Shown: positions 63,678 through 64,000 of the stretch, in pieces
How the letters are laid out: each line of letters starts with the position of its first letter
Numbering within the stretch: position 1 is the first letter of the stretch
Source: Mogibacterium neglectum
Lineage (GTDB): Bacteria > Bacillota > Clostridia > Peptostreptococcales > Anaerovoracaceae
Length of the DNA: 64,000 bases
NCBI RefSeq assembly: GCF_030644205.1
Contig: NZ_CP128647.1
Coordinates: 868,001-932,000 of the forward strand
Direction: 5' to 3'
Program-made: the position numbers and the translations under genes
Notes under the pieces: model-generated
Databases searched by the model: none
What the model saw: the letters and a program-made list of their open reading frames with translations, nothing else
Told to the model about the DNA's origin: nothing

Positions 63678-64000
63678 TTAAGTCTTGAGTTTGTATTTGT
63701 CTAGAAGTATGTTAACTGCGATCTTCAAATCATCAACTGCGGAATTATTCTCAATAATATCAGTTGCAAGTACACATTTTTCTTCATCACTTAACTGCGA
63801 ATCGATAATTCTTGTAATCATTTCATTATCAAGTCCATCTCGTTCAGCTACTCTAGTTATCCTTTTATCTTCATCTGACACAACTAACCATACTGCATCA
63901 AATTCATCTTCCATATCATATTCAAACAGGAGAGGTGCTGCGACGAAAACTACATTTTTCCCTGATAGTTCATAGACTTTTAAAATACGATTAATGGTAT
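63678..64000 (-). CDS. coaE: Dephospho-CoA kinase (C-terminal part)
   Basis: The gene extends beyond the right edge. Reading the frame past the first internal ATG to the edge gives the CoaE signature VVFVAAPLLFEYDMEDEFD, then VWLVVSDEDKRITRVAERDGL (lid region) and the C-terminal helix. The P-loop is outside. CoaE phosphorylates dephospho-CoA in the last step of CoA synthesis. Confidence 0.88.
   Translation of the reverse strand, partial: TINRILKVYELSGKNVVFVAAPLLFEYDMEDEFDAVWLVVSDEDKRITRVAERDGLDNEMITRIIDSQLSDEEKCVLATDIIENNSAVDDLKIAVNILLDKYKLKT

Noticed and set aside
1-64000. CRISPR arrays, insertion sequences, rRNA and toxin-antitoxin pairs.
   Set aside because: Looked for regularly spaced repeats, transposase motifs, rRNA sequence and paired small genes; none found.

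Overview
The window is about 64 kb of AT-rich, gene-dense chromosomal DNA. It looks like an anaerobic low-GC Gram-positive of the class Clostridia. The evidence is a one-chain pyruvate:ferredoxin oxidoreductase, a Gram-positive SOS box at recA, IreB, HemZ, an Asp23 protein, RNase J, a YneA-like LysM protein, MurT/GatD genes and Bacillota gene orders (rimO-pgsA-cinA-recA, rplU-rpmA-obgE, alaS-ireB-ruvX, mutS-mutL-miaA, rel-hemZ-hisS-aspS). A relative of Mogibacterium or Anaerovoracaceae is my guess; the sequence alone does not prove it. I see no phage, insertion sequence, CRISPR array or rRNA. Nearly everything is core genome, with one accessory-looking block at 18.5-21.3 kb.

Plus-strand half (1-21.3 kb). 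The end of rimO, pgsA and cinA lead to recA, which has a near-consensus promoter and a perfect SOS box. Next come a leader-controlled rplU, then rpmA and obgE, comEA, and an orphan protein resembling the Spo0A DNA-binding domain. Then follow nifJ, a YnzC-like small gene, alaS, ireB and ruvX, and a purine block: a PurO-type IMP cyclohydrolase, purB, and a formyltransferase-only PurH. The plus-strand part ends with a LysR regulator and three genes of unknown role (a DUF2798-like membrane protein, a duplicated ferredoxin-fold/EthD-like protein and a DUF1097 membrane protein).

Convergence point (21.33-21.81 kb). A terminator closes the plus-strand genes. It is followed by about 350 bases without a gene but with several strong inverted repeats.

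Minus-strand half (64.0-21.8 kb, read right to left). The order is coaE (partial), an ATP-grasp gene, murT, gatD, two tRNA-Leu genes, yajC, secDF, rel, an MBL hydrolase, hemZ, hisS, aspS, nadD, yqeK, rsfS, leuS, RNase J, ylbF, efp, mltG, trmR, a U32 protein, a CNNM/CorC protein, an Asp23 protein, nusB, a Kae1-like paralogue, xseA, xseB, a prenyl synthase, dxs, tlyA, mutS, mutL, miaA, a XerS-like recombinase, a YnbB-like PLP enzyme, a TVP38 membrane protein, ybaK and the yneA-like gene. Many neighbours overlap by 1-30 bases (often TAATG), so long translationally coupled operons are likely.

The observations most worth following are these: MurT/GatD-like proteins in which all three expected glutaminase triad positions are substituted, next to an ATP-grasp ligase-like gene; a YneA-like division inhibitor with two SOS boxes but no lexA beside it; the orphan Spo0A-C-like protein; the uncharacterised LysR-linked block; and the structured convergent intergenic region.
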